Assembly (NCBI RefSeq): GCF_031177825.1
Contig: NZ_JAPSKE010000014.1
Span: 62,001-126,000, forward strand
Direction of reading: 5' to 3'
Length of the DNA stretch: 64,000 nucleotides
From: Paenibacillus sp.
Lineage (GTDB): Bacteria > Bacillota > Bacilli > Paenibacillales > YIM-B00363
Each line of letters opens with the position of its first letter. Position 1 is the first letter of the stretch. A model generated the notes under the pieces. The model did no database searches, had not been told where the DNA came from, and saw only the letters and a program-made list of their open reading frames with translations. Shown piece by piece: positions 1 to 9,380 of this stretch. The position numbers and the translations under genes were made by a program.

Positions 1-1603
1 CCGGCACGCGGATGATTTCCGCGACGGCGCCGCGAATGCCTTGCAGGGAGCTCTTCTGCTTCGCCTTCAGTACCTCACGGACGCCGAGCGCGAAGCCGTC
101 GTAATCGTCCTGAAGATCCTGAATCGTCTGCTTCCGCGAGACGAGCGCGTCGACCTTCTGCTCCCACTTCCGAACCGTCGCCTGCACTTCTTCCAACAGC
201 CCTTGCTTTTCGTGAATCAGCTGGCTGAGCTCCATGTATCGATTGCGCTCGCCTTCGATTTGCGCCTTGAGGGACTCGAGACGGGACAGCCAATCTTCCC
301 GGCACGCTTCCAGTTCCCTCAGCCGCGCGTTCGCTTTCTCGCGGTCTTCGGCGAGTCTGGCGGCACGTCGGCCGGATTGCTCCGATTGCGCCTCTACGTA
401 TTTCAATTCGTTGCGGGCCGACGCCAGCTCGTTCAGCTTGTCGAGCAGCTCCGCCTTCAGACGCTCTTCGGTCTCGCCGAGGGCGCCGCCCGTCTCCGCG
501 AGCAGGCGGTCTTCCTCGAGGCGAATGTTGCGGTTAAGCTCGTCCAACTCCCGCGTGATCGCGTCGCGCTGCGTTCGGAGCTGCTCGTTCTCCGCGGCGC
601 GCTCTTCCAGCTTTCTCGCGAGCGACTTCGCCGCGTCCCGCTGCGTCTCGACGTTTTCTTCCGCGTGCTTGCGCCGTTCCTTCAAAATTTCGCCGGCGCT
701 GATCGTCTTCTCCAACTCTTCGCTCGTATGTAACAGCTCGGATTGCAGCCCTTCGAGCGTCTCGTCCAGTTTGCGCAGCGCAAGACGCCGATCTTCCAGC
801 TCCGCATCGTGGGCGGAGACGACCGAGGCGAGCTTCAGCTCCTCGTCTTTCAATCGTTTCAACGTTTCCGTCGCTTCCGTCCACGACCGGTGCAGCTCGC
901 CGATGCTATGCACGTACAGCGAAACCTCTTTCGACTTCAGCAGCTCCTTCAACCGCTTGAACTCGACGGCTTTCTCGGACTGCTTCTTCAGCGGCTCCAG
1001 CTGATCCTCGAGCTCGGAGGTCAGATCGCGGATCCGCACGAGATTCGCTTCCGTCTCCTCGAGTCGCTTCGAAGCTTCTCTCTTCCTGGATTTATATTTG
1101 ACGATCCCGGACGCTTCCTCGAAGATGCCGCGGCGGTCTTCGGACCGCGTGCTTAAGATCTCTTCGATGCGGCCTTGTCCGATGATCGAATAAGCTTCCT
1201 TCCCGATGCCCGTATCCATGAACAGCTCGGTGATGTCCTTCAAGCGGCATGGTTGTTTATTGATGAAATATTCGCTCTCGCCGTTGCGGTGCAGCCTGCG
1301 GGTGACCGTCACTTCGCTGAAGTCGAGGGACAGCGCGTTGTCGCCGTTATCGAGCGTCAGCGACACTTCGCTGAAGTTCACCGCTTTGCGCGCGTCGCTC
1401 CCGGCGAAGATGATGTCCTGCATATTGCCGCCGCGGAGGCTCTTCGCGCTCTGCTCGCCGAGCACCCAGCGTATGGAATCGGATATGTTGCTCTTGCCGC
1501 TGCCGTTCGGACCGACGACCGCCGTAATGCCGGATACGAATTCCAGCTCCGTCCGATCGGCGAACGACTTAAAGCCGGCCAGCTCTAGTCTCTTAAGAAA
1601 CAA
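1..1603 (-). CDS. smc: Chromosome partition protein SMC, N-terminal part (3' end beyond window)
   Basis: SMC is a dimeric ATPase of the condensin complex that organises and segregates the chromosome with ScpA and ScpB. The visible 534 codons start at a TTG (reads LFLKRLELAGFKSF) behind a GGGGTG ribosome site. The ATP-binding Walker A motif GPNGSGKS lies near residue 31, followed by a Q-loop WVLGEQ near residue 46. Residues from about 170 to 510 are charged and heptad-like, as in the first coiled-coil arm. The last visible residues, including GIRGAVAEII, match the beginning of the hinge domain. The second arm, the ABC signature and Walker B would lie left of the window. It follows rnc by 65 bases, the usual rnc-smc order of Bacillus relatives. 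Confidence 0.95.
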   Translation of the reverse strand, partial: MFLKRLELAGFKSFADRTELEFVSGITAVVGPNGSGKSNISDSIRWVLGEQSAKSLRGGNMQDIIFAGSDARKAVNFSEVSLTLDNGDNALSLDFSEVTVTRRLHRNGESEYFINKQPCRLKDITELFMDTGIGKEAYSIIGQGRIEEILSTRSEDRRGIFEEASGIVKYKSRKREASKRLEETEANLVRIRDLTSELEDQLEPLKKQSEKAVEFKRLKELLKSKEVSLYVHSIGELHRSWTEATETLKRLKDEELKLASVVSAHDAELEDRRLALRKLDETLEGLQSELLHTSEELEKTISAGEILKERRKHAEENVETQRDAAKSLARKLEERAAENEQLRTQRDAITRELDELNRNIRLEEDRLLAETGGALGETEERLKAELLDKLNELASARNELKYVEAQSEQSGRRAARLAEDREKANARLRELEACREDWLSRLESLKAQIEGERNRYMELSQLIHEKQGLLEEVQATVRKWEQKVDALVSRKQTIQDLQDDYDGFALGVREVLKAKQKSSLQGIRGAVAEIIRVP

Positions 1604-1668
1604 GTGAAATCACCCCAGCCTATTGTAGCACAACAACGGCGCCTTCCGCCTAAAAAAGAAGCCCGCCG

Positions 1669-2370
1669 CTATCGGCGAGGCTCGCGGCCCGCCGCGGCGA
1701 TCCGTTGCAGCGCTTCGGCCGCGGCTTCTTGCTCCGCCTCTTTCTTCGTGCGACCCGAACCGGCGCCGTACGATTCTCCTTGAATGCGGGCTTCGATGAT
1801 AAATTCCCGTTCGTTGGCGGGCCCGCGCTCTTCGCGAACGACGTATTCGACGGCGCCGAGCGCGAGCTGCTGCACCTTCTCGTGCAGCCTCGACTTCGCG
1901 TCGATGACGCCGCGCTCGACGTACGCTTCGATCTCGGGGAACATATGCGCCGTCAGAAACTTTATGACGGCGTCCCACCCGGCGTCGAGATACAGAGCGC
2001 CGACGAACGCTTCGAACACGTCCGCCAGCAGCGAGGGACGCTCCCGGCCGCCGGACAAGTCCTCCCCGCGCCCGAGCAGCAAATATTCGCCGAGCGACAA
2101 CGTCTTCGCCAGCTTGCTAAGCGCCTGTTCGCGGACGATCGCCGCGCGAACGAAGGTGAGCTTTCCTTCCGGCCAGGAGGGGTATAAGCGGTATAGATGC
2201 TGGGATACCGCCAGCTGCAGCACGGCGTCGCCCAGAAACTCAATCCGCTCGTTATGCGTAGCGTCCTTATGCTCGTTAACGTAGGAAGAATGGGTAAACG
2301 CTTCGCGTAATAGCGAAGCGTCCCGGAATTGGATATTCAATTGCGCTTGAAGTCGTTCGAATCGGTCCAT
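1669..2370 (-). CDS. rnc: Ribonuclease III
   Basis: RNase III cuts double-stranded RNA and matures the rRNA precursor. The protein has 233 residues, the normal length. The signature NERIEFLGD is at residues 40-48, and the second acidic cluster LLADVFEAF near 114-122 supplies the other metal ligands. The C-terminal third (about 160-228) reads as a double-stranded RNA-binding domain ending with TKKEAEQEAAAEAL. It begins 10 bases after the fabF stop and is presumably co-transcribed with the lipid genes upstream and smc downstream. Confidence 0.96.
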   Translation of the reverse strand: MDRFERLQAQLNIQFRDASLLREAFTHSSYVNEHKDATHNERIEFLGDAVLQLAVSQHLYRLYPSWPEGKLTFVRAAIVREQALSKLAKTLSLGEYLLLGRGEDLSGGRERPSLLADVFEAFVGALYLDAGWDAVIKFLTAHMFPEIEAYVERGVIDAKSRLHEKVQQLALGAVEYVVREERGPANEREFIIEARIQGESYGAGSGRTKKEAEQEAAAEALQRIAAAGREPRR

Positions 2371-2380
2371 CGGTTATCGC

Positions 2381-3622
2381 CTATGCCTCTTCGTATTTCC
2401 GCAGGATGATCGTCGCGTTATGTCCGCCGAAGCCGAAGGAGTTGGATAACGCCACGCGGACGTTCGCTTCTCTCGGCGCGTTCGGCACGTAATCGAGATC
2501 GCACTGCGGATCTTGGTTGTCGAGATTGATCGTCGGCGGCAGCTTGCCGCGCGTCAGCGCCAGCGCGCAGATGACCGCTTCGACGCCGCCGGCCGCGCCG
2601 AGCAGATGGCCGGTCATCGACTTCGTGGACGAGACGGCCAGCTTGTAGGCGTGGTCGCCGAACGCCGACTTGATCGCCGTCGTCTCGGAGATGTCGCCGA
2701 CCGGCGTCGACGTGCCGTGCGCGTTAATGTAATCGACGTCCTCCGGCGCGATCCCCGCGTCCGAGAGCGCCTTCTTCATGCAGCGCGCCGCGCCGTTCGG
2801 ATCGGGATCGGTCATGTGGTGCGCGTCGCCGCTCATGCCGTAGCCGATCACTTCGCCGTAGATGCGAGCGCCGCGCTTCTTCGCGTGCTCGAGCGTCTCG
2901 AGCACGAGCACGCCGGCGCCCTCGCCCATGACGAATCCGTCGCGATCGACGTCGTACGGGCGGCTCGCCCGCTCCGGCTCTTCGTTGCGGGTCGACATCG
3001 CCCGCATGGAGCAGAAGCCCGCGAGTCCCGTCGGACGAATCGTCGCTTCCGCGCCGCCGCACAGCATCACGTCCGCTTCGCCGTTCTGCAGCAAGCGGAA
3101 CGAATCGCCGATCGTATGCGTGCCCGTCGCGCAGGCGGTGACCGTCGTCGAGTTCGGCCCCTTCGCCCCGGTCAGAATCGACACTTGACCGGAAGCCATA
3201 TTCGCGATCATCATCGGGATGAAGAACGGGGAGACGCGCTTAGGTCCCTTCTCGAGCAGCGTGCGGTATTGATCTTCGAACGTGCCGAGGCCGCCGATGC
3301 CGGAGCCGATGTATACGCCGACGCGTTCCGGATCCGTGTCGTCCCGAATCGACAGGTTGGCGTCCTTCAGCGCGAGTCCGGCCGCCGCCACCGCGAACTG
3401 CACGTATCGATCCATGCGGCGCGCTTCCTTGCGGTCCATGTACGTCTCCGGATCCCAGTTCTTGATCTCGGCCGCGATCCGTGTCGGATATTCGCTGACG
3501 TCGAACGCTTCGATCGGCGTTACGCCCGACTTGCCTTCCATCAAGTTGTTCCATAACGTATCTAAATCCTGGCCCAGCGACGTAATGGCGCTCATGCCGG
3601 TGATTACGACTCTTTGTTTCAT
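2381..3622 (-). CDS. fabF: Beta-ketoacyl-ACP synthase II
   Basis: FabF condenses malonyl-ACP with a growing acyl-ACP in fatty acid elongation, in the cytoplasm. I chose the ATG of MKQRVVITG at 3622 because GAGGTGG lies just upstream; a start five codons earlier is open but has no ribosome site. It encodes 413 residues. The active-site cysteine is at about residue 164 in TACATGTH. The two histidines lie in NAHGTSTP and in [11 protein letters not shown]. It follows acpP after a 155-base gap that contains a hairpin. Confidence 0.96.
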   Translation of the reverse strand: MKQRVVITGMSAITSLGQDLDTLWNNLMEGKSGVTPIEAFDVSEYPTRIAAEIKNWDPETYMDRKEARRMDRYVQFAVAAAGLALKDANLSIRDDTDPERVGVYIGSGIGGLGTFEDQYRTLLEKGPKRVSPFFIPMMIANMASGQVSILTGAKGPNSTTVTACATGTHTIGDSFRLLQNGEADVMLCGGAEATIRPTGLAGFCSMRAMSTRNEEPERASRPYDVDRDGFVMGEGAGVLVLETLEHAKKRGARIYGEVIGYGMSGDAHHMTDPDPNGAARCMKKALSDAGIAPEDVDYINAHGTSTPVGDISETTAIKSAFGDHAYKLAVSSTKSMTGHLLGAAGGVEAVICALALTRGKLPPTINLDNQDPQCDLDYVPNAPREANVRVALSNSFGFGGHNATIILRKYEEA

Positions 3623-3729
3623 GACGACCCACCTCAACGTTTCCGATTGTGTTGTGGAAAACCTTACCTAATAAATCCGCGTGTCATGCTATGTCATAAC
3701 GCAAGTCGATGCGTTCGGTAGATGTGGAG

Positions 3730-3759
3730 AAGTCCCGCTCCTTGGGAGAGACGGGACTT
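3730..3759. repeat. Hairpin in the acpP-fabF spacer
   Basis: AAGTCCCG and CGGGACTT form a perfect 8-bp inverted repeat with a 14-base loop, between acpP and fabF, both read on the minus strand. No T-tract follows on that strand, so it is unlikely to be a full terminator. It could be a processing or stability element that lets acpP mRNA exceed its neighbours; that role is inference. Confidence 0.5.
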
Positions 3760-3777
3760 GCGTTGGTGTCCACTTGA

Positions 3778-4011
3778 TTACGTATGAGCTTGTATGTAAT
3801 TCACTACTTCGCCTACGGTAGTGATCTTCTCCGCATCTTCATCGGAGATTTCCATATCGAACTCATCTTCCAACTCCATTACCAATTCGACGACGTCAAG
3901 CGAGTCGGCGCCCAAGTCCTCCTTGAAAGAAGCTTCAAGCGTCACTTCAGCCTCATCTACGCCAAGGCGGTCGACGATAATTTTCTTCACGCGATCCAAT
4001 ACGTCGGACAT
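3778..4011 (-). CDS. acpP: Acyl carrier protein
   Basis: ACP carries the growing acyl chain on a phosphopantetheine arm. The 77-residue acidic protein starts at MSDVLDRV, directly behind AGGAGGTGAAC. A methionine three codons earlier is open but overlaps the ribosome site. The arm attaches at serine 37 in the DSLDVVEL motif. It lies between fabG and fabF, the usual place. Confidence 0.97.
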   Translation of the reverse strand: MSDVLDRVKKIIVDRLGVDEAEVTLEASFKEDLGADSLDVVELVMELEDEFDMEISDEDAEKITTVGEVVNYIQAHT

Positions 4012-4075
4012 CCGGTTCACCTCCTCATTTGGTATTATACGAGACGGACAAGCAAAAAGCCATATCCTGCAAGTC

Positions 4076-4816
4076 TTACATATACATGCCGCCGTCGACG
4101 TGAAGCGTCTGGCCCGTCATGTAAGACGACTCGTCGGATGCGAGGAACCGAACGACCTTCGCGATCTGCTCGGGCTGACCCAAAGCGGCGAGCGGAATTT
4201 GCTTCAGCATCGCTTCTTTCAGCTCGGGGGTCAGCTTGTCGGTCATATCGGTTTCGATGAAGCCCGGAGCGACGCAATTCGCGGTAATGCCCCGGGACGC
4301 GAGCTCGCGCGCGACCGACTTCGTGAGCCCGATGACTCCCGCCTTCGCCGCCACGTAGTTCGCTTGTCCCGGATTGCCGAGCGCGCCGACGACGGACGAG
4401 ATGTTCACGATGCGCCCGCTCCGCTGCTTCATCATCGGCCGGGTCACGGCCTTGATGCAGTTAAATACGCCCTTCAGGTTCGTGTCGATGACTTCGTCGA
4501 ACTCTTCTTCCTTCATCCGCATCAGCAGATTGTCGCGCGTGATGCCGGCGTTGTTGACGAGAATGTCGATCTTCCCGAATCGTTCGATCGCGGAGGCGAC
4601 CATCGCGTCCACCTCCGACGCGGACGCCACGTTGCACTTGACCGCCGCAGCCGACCGTCCCAGCGCCTCGATCGCGCCGACGACCTCGAGCGCGGCCGCT
4701 TCGTTGCCCGCGTAATTGACGACGACGTCCGCTCCGTTCTTCGCGAGCTCGATCGCGATCGCCCGGCCGATGCCGCGCGACGCGCCGGTGACGAGCGCCA
4801 CTTTGCCTTCCAGCAT
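4076..4816 (-). CDS. fabG: 3-oxoacyl-ACP reductase
   Basis: FabG reduces 3-oxoacyl-ACP with NADPH in the fatty acid cycle. It has 246 residues and a short-chain dehydrogenase fold. The nucleotide motif TGASRGIG is near residue 10 and NNAG near 88. The catalytic residues are Ser141 (or 140), Tyr154 and Lys158 (YVAAK). The C-terminus has PGFIETDMT and the typical VDGGMYM end. GGAGGAGG precedes the ATG. It is in operon with fabD upstream and acpP downstream. Confidence 0.96.
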   Translation of the reverse strand: MLEGKVALVTGASRGIGRAIAIELAKNGADVVVNYAGNEAAALEVVGAIEALGRSAAAVKCNVASASEVDAMVASAIERFGKIDILVNNAGITRDNLLMRMKEEEFDEVIDTNLKGVFNCIKAVTRPMMKQRSGRIVNISSVVGALGNPGQANYVAAKAGVIGLTKSVARELASRGITANCVAPGFIETDMTDKLTPELKEAMLKQIPLAALGQPEQIAKVVRFLASDESSYMTGQTLHVDGGMYM

Positions 4817-4847
4817 GCCGATTCCTCCTCCCGCGCAGGCGCGGCGG

Positions 4848-5789
4848 TTACAACAGCGCGGGAACGGCGGAGACCGCCGCTTCCGCGCTGTTCACCGTCA
4901 CGATGCGCGCGTCTTTATTGATTTTCTTAATCAATCCGCTTAATACCGCCCCCGGGCCGAATTCCACGAACGTATCGACGCCGAGCGCAATCAGGCGCAG
5001 CACGCTGTCTTCCCACAGCACCGGAGCGCACACCTGCTTCACGAGCAATCCCCGGATGTCCTCCGGGTCGACGACGACGTCGGCCGTCACGTTCGCGACG
5101 AGCGGCGTCGACGGCGCGGCGAACGCGACTTCGCCGAGCAGTGCGTCCAGCCGCTCGGCCGCGGGCGCCATGAGCGAGGAATGGAACGGTCCGCTCACTT
5201 CGAGCGGAATGACGCGCTTCGCGCCGGCTTCCTTCCCCCGCGCCGCGACCGCTTCGACGCCCGCCCGCGAGCCCGACACGACGATCTGCCCCGGACAGTT
5301 CACGTTCGCGAGCTCCACGCGGCCCGCTTCGCCGGAGACGGCGTCGCACAGCGCCTGCAGCGCCTGGCGTTCCGCGCCGAGCACGGCCGCCATCGCGCCT
5401 TGCCCGCCGGGCACCGCCTCTTCCATGAAGCGGCCCCGCAGGTGCACGAGCCGCGCCGCTTCGGCCGCCGGAAGCGCCCCCGCCGCCGCAAGGGCGGTCC
5501 ATTCGCCGAGGCTGTGCCCGGCGACGTAATCCGGCGTCAGCTTCGCGCCGCCCGCTTCCCGGAACGCCTCGAGGTACGCGAGGCTCGTCGTGAGCAGCGC
5601 CGGCTGCGTGTTGGCCGTGCTCTTCAGCCGCTCCTCCGGCCCGTCGAAGACGATGCCGGATAACGCGTACCCGACCGCCTCGTCGGCGGCCTCGTACAAC
5701 CGCTTTACCGCGGGGATATGTAGTGCGTCCTTCCCCATGCCGACCGCTTGCGCGCCTTGGCCGGGGAAGACGAATGCGATCTTGCCCAT
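4848..5789 (-). CDS. fabD: Malonyl-CoA:ACP transacylase
   Basis: FabD transfers malonyl from CoA to ACP. It has 313 residues. FPGQGAQ lies at the N-terminus, the active serine is at residue 93 in GHSLGE, and the partner histidine lies in GPFHSSLM. The ATG at 5789 has GGGAGGG in front. The gap to fabG is 31 bases. Confidence 0.96.
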   Translation of the reverse strand: MGKIAFVFPGQGAQAVGMGKDALHIPAVKRLYEAADEAVGYALSGIVFDGPEERLKSTANTQPALLTTSLAYLEAFREAGGAKLTPDYVAGHSLGEWTALAAAGALPAAEAARLVHLRGRFMEEAVPGGQGAMAAVLGAERQALQALCDAVSGEAGRVELANVNCPGQIVVSGSRAGVEAVAARGKEAGAKRVIPLEVSGPFHSSLMAPAAERLDALLGEVAFAAPSTPLVANVTADVVVDPEDIRGLLVKQVCAPVLWEDSVLRLIALGVDTFVEFGPGAVLSGLIKKINKDARIVTVNSAEAAVSAVPALL

Positions 5790-5855
5790 CGTTCGTTCGC
5801 CCTCCCGATATTCATCCTTCCGTTCTCTTCGCGAACCCTGCGCGCGAGGCGCGTC

Positions 5856-6857
5856 TTACCAAGTCAAGACGGCGCCGCCCCACGTAAGGCCCCCGCCGAA
5901 GCCGACGAGCACGACCGTATCGCCCTTGGATACGCGACCGGCCTCGACCGCCTCGGACAGGGCGATCGGAATCGTCGCCGCGGAGATGTTGCCGTAGCGG
6001 TCGACGTTGATCATGACTTCGTTTTCGGTCAGCTCGAGCTTGTCCATGGCCGCCTGAATGATGCGGATGTTCGCTTGGTGCGGGACGAGCAGCTTGATGT
6101 CTTCCTTCGACTTGCCGGCTTTGGCGAGCACGCTTTCCGTCAAGTTTTCCATGATCCGCACCGCGAACTTGAACACTTCCCGGCCGTTCTGCCAGATGTA
6201 ATGCGTCACGCCTTCCGGCAGACACTCTTTGTTCGGATAACGCGATCCGCCGACGCAGCCCCCGCGAAGAAGCGGACCGCCCGCGCCGTCGGCGCCGAGC
6301 TCGAACGCTTCGAAGCCGCGGCCTTCCTCGGTCGCGCCAAGGACGACCGCGCCCGCGCCGTCGCCGAACAGAATGCACGTATTGCGGTCGGTGTAATCCG
6401 TCACGCGCGACAGCACTTCGGCGCCGACGACCAACACGTAATCGTACATCCCGGAGGCGACGAAGTTCGCGCCGTTGGCGAGGCCGTACACGAAGCCGGA
6501 GCACGCCGCGGCGAGATCGAACGCCGCCGCCTTCTTCGCGCCGAGCTTATCCTGCAGAATGCACGCGGTCGACGGGCACATGACGTCCGGCGTCATCGTC
6601 GCCACGACGATCAAGCCGAGTTGATCCGCCGTAATGCCGGCATTGGAAAGCGCCATCCGGGCCGCTTCGTAGGCCAGATCCGACGTCGCCTGATGGTCGG
6701 CTGCGATCCGGCGCTCCTTAATGCCCGTCCGCGTCACGATCCACTCGTCGTTCGTCTCCACCATCGCTTCCAGCTGCGCGTTCGTCAGCACCTTCTCCGG
6801 TACGTAGTGTCCCGTCCCGAGAATGCCGACCGGTCTCCCCATCATCATGCCGCTCAT
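5856..6857 (-). CDS. fabH: Beta-ketoacyl-ACP synthase III
   Basis: FabH starts fatty acid synthesis by condensing acyl-CoA with malonyl-ACP, and its substrate choice sets branched-chain content. The catalytic cysteine is at residue 119 (AAACSGF); the histidine is in PHQANIRI and the asparagine in YGNISAAT. It has 333 residues. Its ATG overlaps the plsX stop by four bases, implying translational coupling. Methionines at residues 4-6 are alternative starts. In B. subtilis fabHA lies elsewhere, so a fabH inside the fap operon is a lineage arrangement. Confidence 0.95.
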   Translation of the reverse strand: MSGMMMGRPVGILGTGHYVPEKVLTNAQLEAMVETNDEWIVTRTGIKERRIAADHQATSDLAYEAARMALSNAGITADQLGLIVVATMTPDVMCPSTACILQDKLGAKKAAAFDLAAACSGFVYGLANGANFVASGMYDYVLVVGAEVLSRVTDYTDRNTCILFGDGAGAVVLGATEEGRGFEAFELGADGAGGPLLRGGCVGGSRYPNKECLPEGVTHYIWQNGREVFKFAVRIMENLTESVLAKAGKSKEDIKLLVPHQANIRIIQAAMDKLELTENEVMINVDRYGNISAATIPIALSEAVEAGRVSKGDTVVLVGFGGGLTWGGAVLTW

Positions 6858-7855
6858 ACCCCTTTCCCCAATTCGGAGCGGATCGTACCTACGACGTCGG
6901 ATCGAATCGCGGATACGGTCTGCCTCACTGCGTTCTTGATCGCCCGCGCGTCGCTCGAGCCGTGGCTCTTCATGACGATGCCGGTCAGCCCGAGCATCGG
7001 CGCCGCGCCGACCTCTTTATAATCCATCTTGTTCTTGAATTTGCTCAGCCCCGGCTTCAAAATCGCCGCCGCGAGCTTGCTGATCGCATTGCGGGTGAAT
7101 TCTTGCTTCAGCGCGCCGAACAGCGCGGAGGCGGTCCCTTCGAGCGACTTGAGCATGACGTTGCCGACGAAGCCGTCGCAGACGAGCACGTCGCACACGC
7201 CGTTCAACACGTCGCGCGCTTCGACGTTGCCGACGAATCGAATCGGCGCCGCTTCCAGCAACGGATACGCCGCCTTCGTCACCTCGTTGCCCTTCCCCGG
7301 CTCCGTCCCGACGTTCAGCAGCCCGACGCGCGGCGAGGCGATGCCGTGCGCCTTGGCGCGGTACACGCTGCCCATGACCGCATATTGCGCCAGCTGCTCC
7401 GCCGTCGCGTCCATATTGGCGCCGAGATCGAGCGCCAGCACGCCGACGCCGTCCATCGTCGGAATCATCGGCGCCAGCGCCGGACGCTCGATGCCCTTCA
7501 GCCGACCGACGACGAGCAAGCCCGCCGTCATTAAGGCGCCCGTGTTGCCCGCGGAGATGACGGCGTCCGCCTCTCCGTCCTTCACCATCGCGGCGGCGAC
7601 GACGAGCGACGCGTCCTTCTTGCGGCGCACCGCCCGCACCGGCTCCTCGTCGGTCGCGATGACCTCCGACGCATGGCGCACGGAGAGGTTCGAGAGCGCC
7701 GACCCTCCGTTCGCCGCGATCAGCTCGCGGACGCGCGCCTCGTCGCCTACGAGCGTGATCATCGCTTCCGTATATTCTTTCGCCGCTTCCACGGCGCCCG
7801 CTACGATTCCTTCCGGGGCGTTGTCTCCCCCGAACGCGTCAATGGCGATTCGCAT
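6854..7855 (-). CDS. plsX: Phosphate acyltransferase PlsX
   Basis: PlsX converts acyl-ACP and phosphate to acyl-phosphate, the donor for PlsY in phospholipid synthesis, at the membrane surface. It has 333 residues. Family motifs DAFGGDNAP at the start and SAGNTGALM mid-protein are visible. The start codon lies 17 bases inside fapR, behind GAGGAGA. Acyl-phosphate is also the product of fatty acid kinase FakA/FakB, whose likely genes are at 26549-29189. Confidence 0.96.
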   Translation of the reverse strand: MRIAIDAFGGDNAPEGIVAGAVEAAKEYTEAMITLVGDEARVRELIAANGGSALSNLSVRHASEVIATDEEPVRAVRRKKDASLVVAAAMVKDGEADAVISAGNTGALMTAGLLVVGRLKGIERPALAPMIPTMDGVGVLALDLGANMDATAEQLAQYAVMGSVYRAKAHGIASPRVGLLNVGTEPGKGNEVTKAAYPLLEAAPIRFVGNVEARDVLNGVCDVLVCDGFVGNVMLKSLEGTASALFGALKQEFTRNAISKLAAAILKPGLSKFKNKMDYKEVGAAPMLGLTGIVMKSHGSSDARAIKNAVRQTVSAIRSDVVGTIRSELGKGV

Positions 7856-8447
7856 CGACCGAATCTCCTCTCATGGCATCGGCCGACTTGCCCGACCGAT
7901 AAATTACGAAATGTCCTTGAAACACTAGATCTTCTCCGACGTACGTGAAAATTTCGACCTTCGCCTTCCCTTTGTCCCCCGGCGCCGACTTGACGTAGCC
8001 CTTGGCCACGCATCGCTCGCCGAGCCGAACCGACCGCAAATAGCGGATGTCCGCCGACGCCGTCAGCGCGACCTCGTCGTTGATCAAAGCGACCGCCAGC
8101 GAATTCGCCTGCGCGAAAATATGATGTCCGCGCGCGATGCCCGTGCGGGAAAACACGTGCTCCTCGCCGATTTCCATGATCGAGATGCCCGATTTGTCCA
8201 ACTGCAGGTCGATGACGTCTCCGATCACTTCGTCCATCGGCAGCGACCGCACGATGCTCTGCGAGACGGCGGCCATCTGCTTTATTCTTTCCCGAACCTC
8301 GGGAATGCCGAGCTCCATCCGGTCGAGACGAATCGTCTGGATGCTGACGCCGAAGTCCCCCGCCAGCTCCTCGTCGGTGACGAACGGATTCGATCGCAAG
8401 GTTTCCGCCAGACGCTCCTGGCGCTTCGGTTTCGGTAATCGCTCCAT
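7839..8447 (-). CDS. fapR: Fatty acid and phospholipid synthesis regulator FapR
   Basis: FapR is a repressor of lipid synthesis genes whose DNA binding is released by malonyl-CoA. An N-terminal DeoR-like helix-turn-helix spans about residues 15-50 ([18 protein letters not shown]). A hot-dog effector domain fills the rest, with [19 protein letters not shown] prefer the ATG of MERLPKPKR at 8447, with GGGGG eight bases upstream, to the GTG three codons earlier. It heads the operon and probably represses itself through the site just upstream. About 202 residues, normal. Confidence 0.95.
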   Translation of the reverse strand: MERLPKPKRQERLAETLRSNPFVTDEELAGDFGVSIQTIRLDRMELGIPEVRERIKQMAAVSQSIVRSLPMDEVIGDVIDLQLDKSGISIMEIGEEHVFSRTGIARGHHIFAQANSLAVALINDEVALTASADIRYLRSVRLGERCVAKGYVKSAPGDKGKAKVEIFTYVGEDLVFQGHFVIYRSGKSADAMRGDSVDANRH

Positions 8448-8495
8448 GACGGACACCCCCGGGTGCGCAACGTTAATCTTCTATGACGTTAATGA

Positions 8496-8546
8496 TTAGT
8501 ACCTAGTCTTAATACTAGTATATAGTACTTACCCAAAATCATGCAA
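8496..8546 (-). promoter_or_regulatory. fapR operon promoter with FapR operator
   Basis: On the minus strand there is a -35 TTGCAT (8541-8546), an 18-base spacer and a -10 TATACT (8517-8522). Starting at 8496, the plus strand reads TTAGTACCTAGTCTTAATAC, then TAGT. This imperfect inverted repeat closely resembles the published FapR box as I remember it. It covers the region from the -10 to the expected transcription start, where a repressor would block initiation. Confidence 0.85.
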
Positions 8547-8577
8547 CAAAAAAAGCACCTCGATCGAATCGAGATGC
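8547..8577 (-). terminator. rpmF terminator
   Basis: On the minus strand, GCATCTCGAT pairs with ATCGAGGTGC around a short loop (one wobble pair). A run of seven T follows. It sits just after rpmF and before the fapR promoter, separating the two transcription units. Confidence 0.85.
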
Positions 8578-8594
8578 TTCTTTTATTCGGATGA

Positions 8595-8771
8595 TCAGCC
8601 TTGCTTCACGATGTCGCGAGATTTATACGTCCCGCAAACTCCGCATACGTGATGGGCTAATTTCAATTCGCCGCAGTGATCGCACTTAACCATGCCCGGA
8701 ACTTCCAATTTGAAGTGAGTCCGGCGCTTGTTCTTGCGCATCTTCGACGTTTTTGCAAATGGTACTGCCAT
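8595..8771 (-). CDS. rpmF: 50S ribosomal protein L32
   Basis: A 58-residue protein starting [17 protein letters not shown], typical of L32, with GGAGGTGGGAAC before the ATG. It has the zinc-ribbon form with cysteine pairs CDHC and CGVC around residues 30-46, as opposed to zinc-independent paralogues. A longer open frame extends upstream but overlaps yceD and is ignored. It is in operon with yceD, as in many bacteria. Confidence 0.96.
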   Translation of the reverse strand: MAVPFAKTSKMRKNKRRTHFKLEVPGMVKCDHCGELKLAHHVCGVCGTYKSRDIVKQG

Positions 8772-8818
8772 GTTCCCACCTCCTTGCGAGAGTGCTCGTG
8801 AAACAACACCGTAGTTTG

Positions 8819-9319
8819 TTAAGATTTGAAAAAATCTTTGAGACCGGCGAGCCGCGGATCGATCTTCTCCTGCACGCAATCGCAGGACTCGACGTTCCGG
8901 TCCTTGCCGCAGACGGGACACAGCCCCTTGCACGATTCCCCGCACACCGCCGCCATCGGCAGCTGTACGACGAACGCGTCGCGAAGGTACGGCGTCAAGT
9001 CGACGATCTCCTCGTGGACGAGATGAACATCCTCGTCGCGCTCGGCGATTCCGCGCTGCAACGTGAACAACTCCGTTACCGGAACCTCCGTCTTCTCCGA
9101 AACCGCCCGCAGACACTTCGAGCAAACCAGCTCCAAGTCGGCCGAGAGCGTTCCGTTCACGATCGCCGTTCCGGAATCGGAACGCGCGGTCAATCTTGCT
9201 TCCAACGGCCCGGCGACTCGAACGTCGTTCCGTCCGGTTACATCCTCTTCGAGGGGCAGCCGGCCGTTCAATTCGATCGGAGCGCCGCGGAGCGCAAGCT
9301 CGCGCAAATTCAGGTTCAC
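8819..9319 (-). CDS. YceD family protein (DUF177)
   Basis: A 166-residue protein corresponding to B. subtilis YlbN, almost always found just upstream of rpmF. In other bacteria and plastids the family has been linked to 23S rRNA accumulation. It has CSKC near residue 66 and a later cluster [13 protein letters not shown] that may bind metal. The start is a GTG at 9319 with GAGGTGA six bases upstream. The first ten codons are leucine-rich (MNLNLREL). Confidence 0.9.
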   Translation of the reverse strand: MNLNLRELALRGAPIELNGRLPLEEDVTGRNDVRVAGPLEARLTARSDSGTAIVNGTLSADLELVCSKCLRAVSEKTEVPVTELFTLQRGIAERDEDVHLVHEEIVDLTPYLRDAFVVQLPMAAVCGESCKGLCPVCGKDRNVESCDCVQEKIDPRLAGLKDFFKS

Positions 9320-9347
9320 GAAGCATCACCTCAAACACACAAAGTTT

Positions 9348-9377
9348 ATTATATCCAGTGCATCAACGGTTTGTCAA
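9348..9377 (-). promoter_or_regulatory. Consensus sigma-A promoter of yceD-rpmF
   Basis: Minus strand: -35 TTGACA (9372-9377), 18-base spacer, -10 TATAAT (9348-9353). Both hexamers are perfect. It lies just past the stop of the stalk-domain gene, giving a short leader for yceD. Strong expression fits a ribosomal protein operon. Confidence 0.85.
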
Positions 9378-9380
9378 CAA

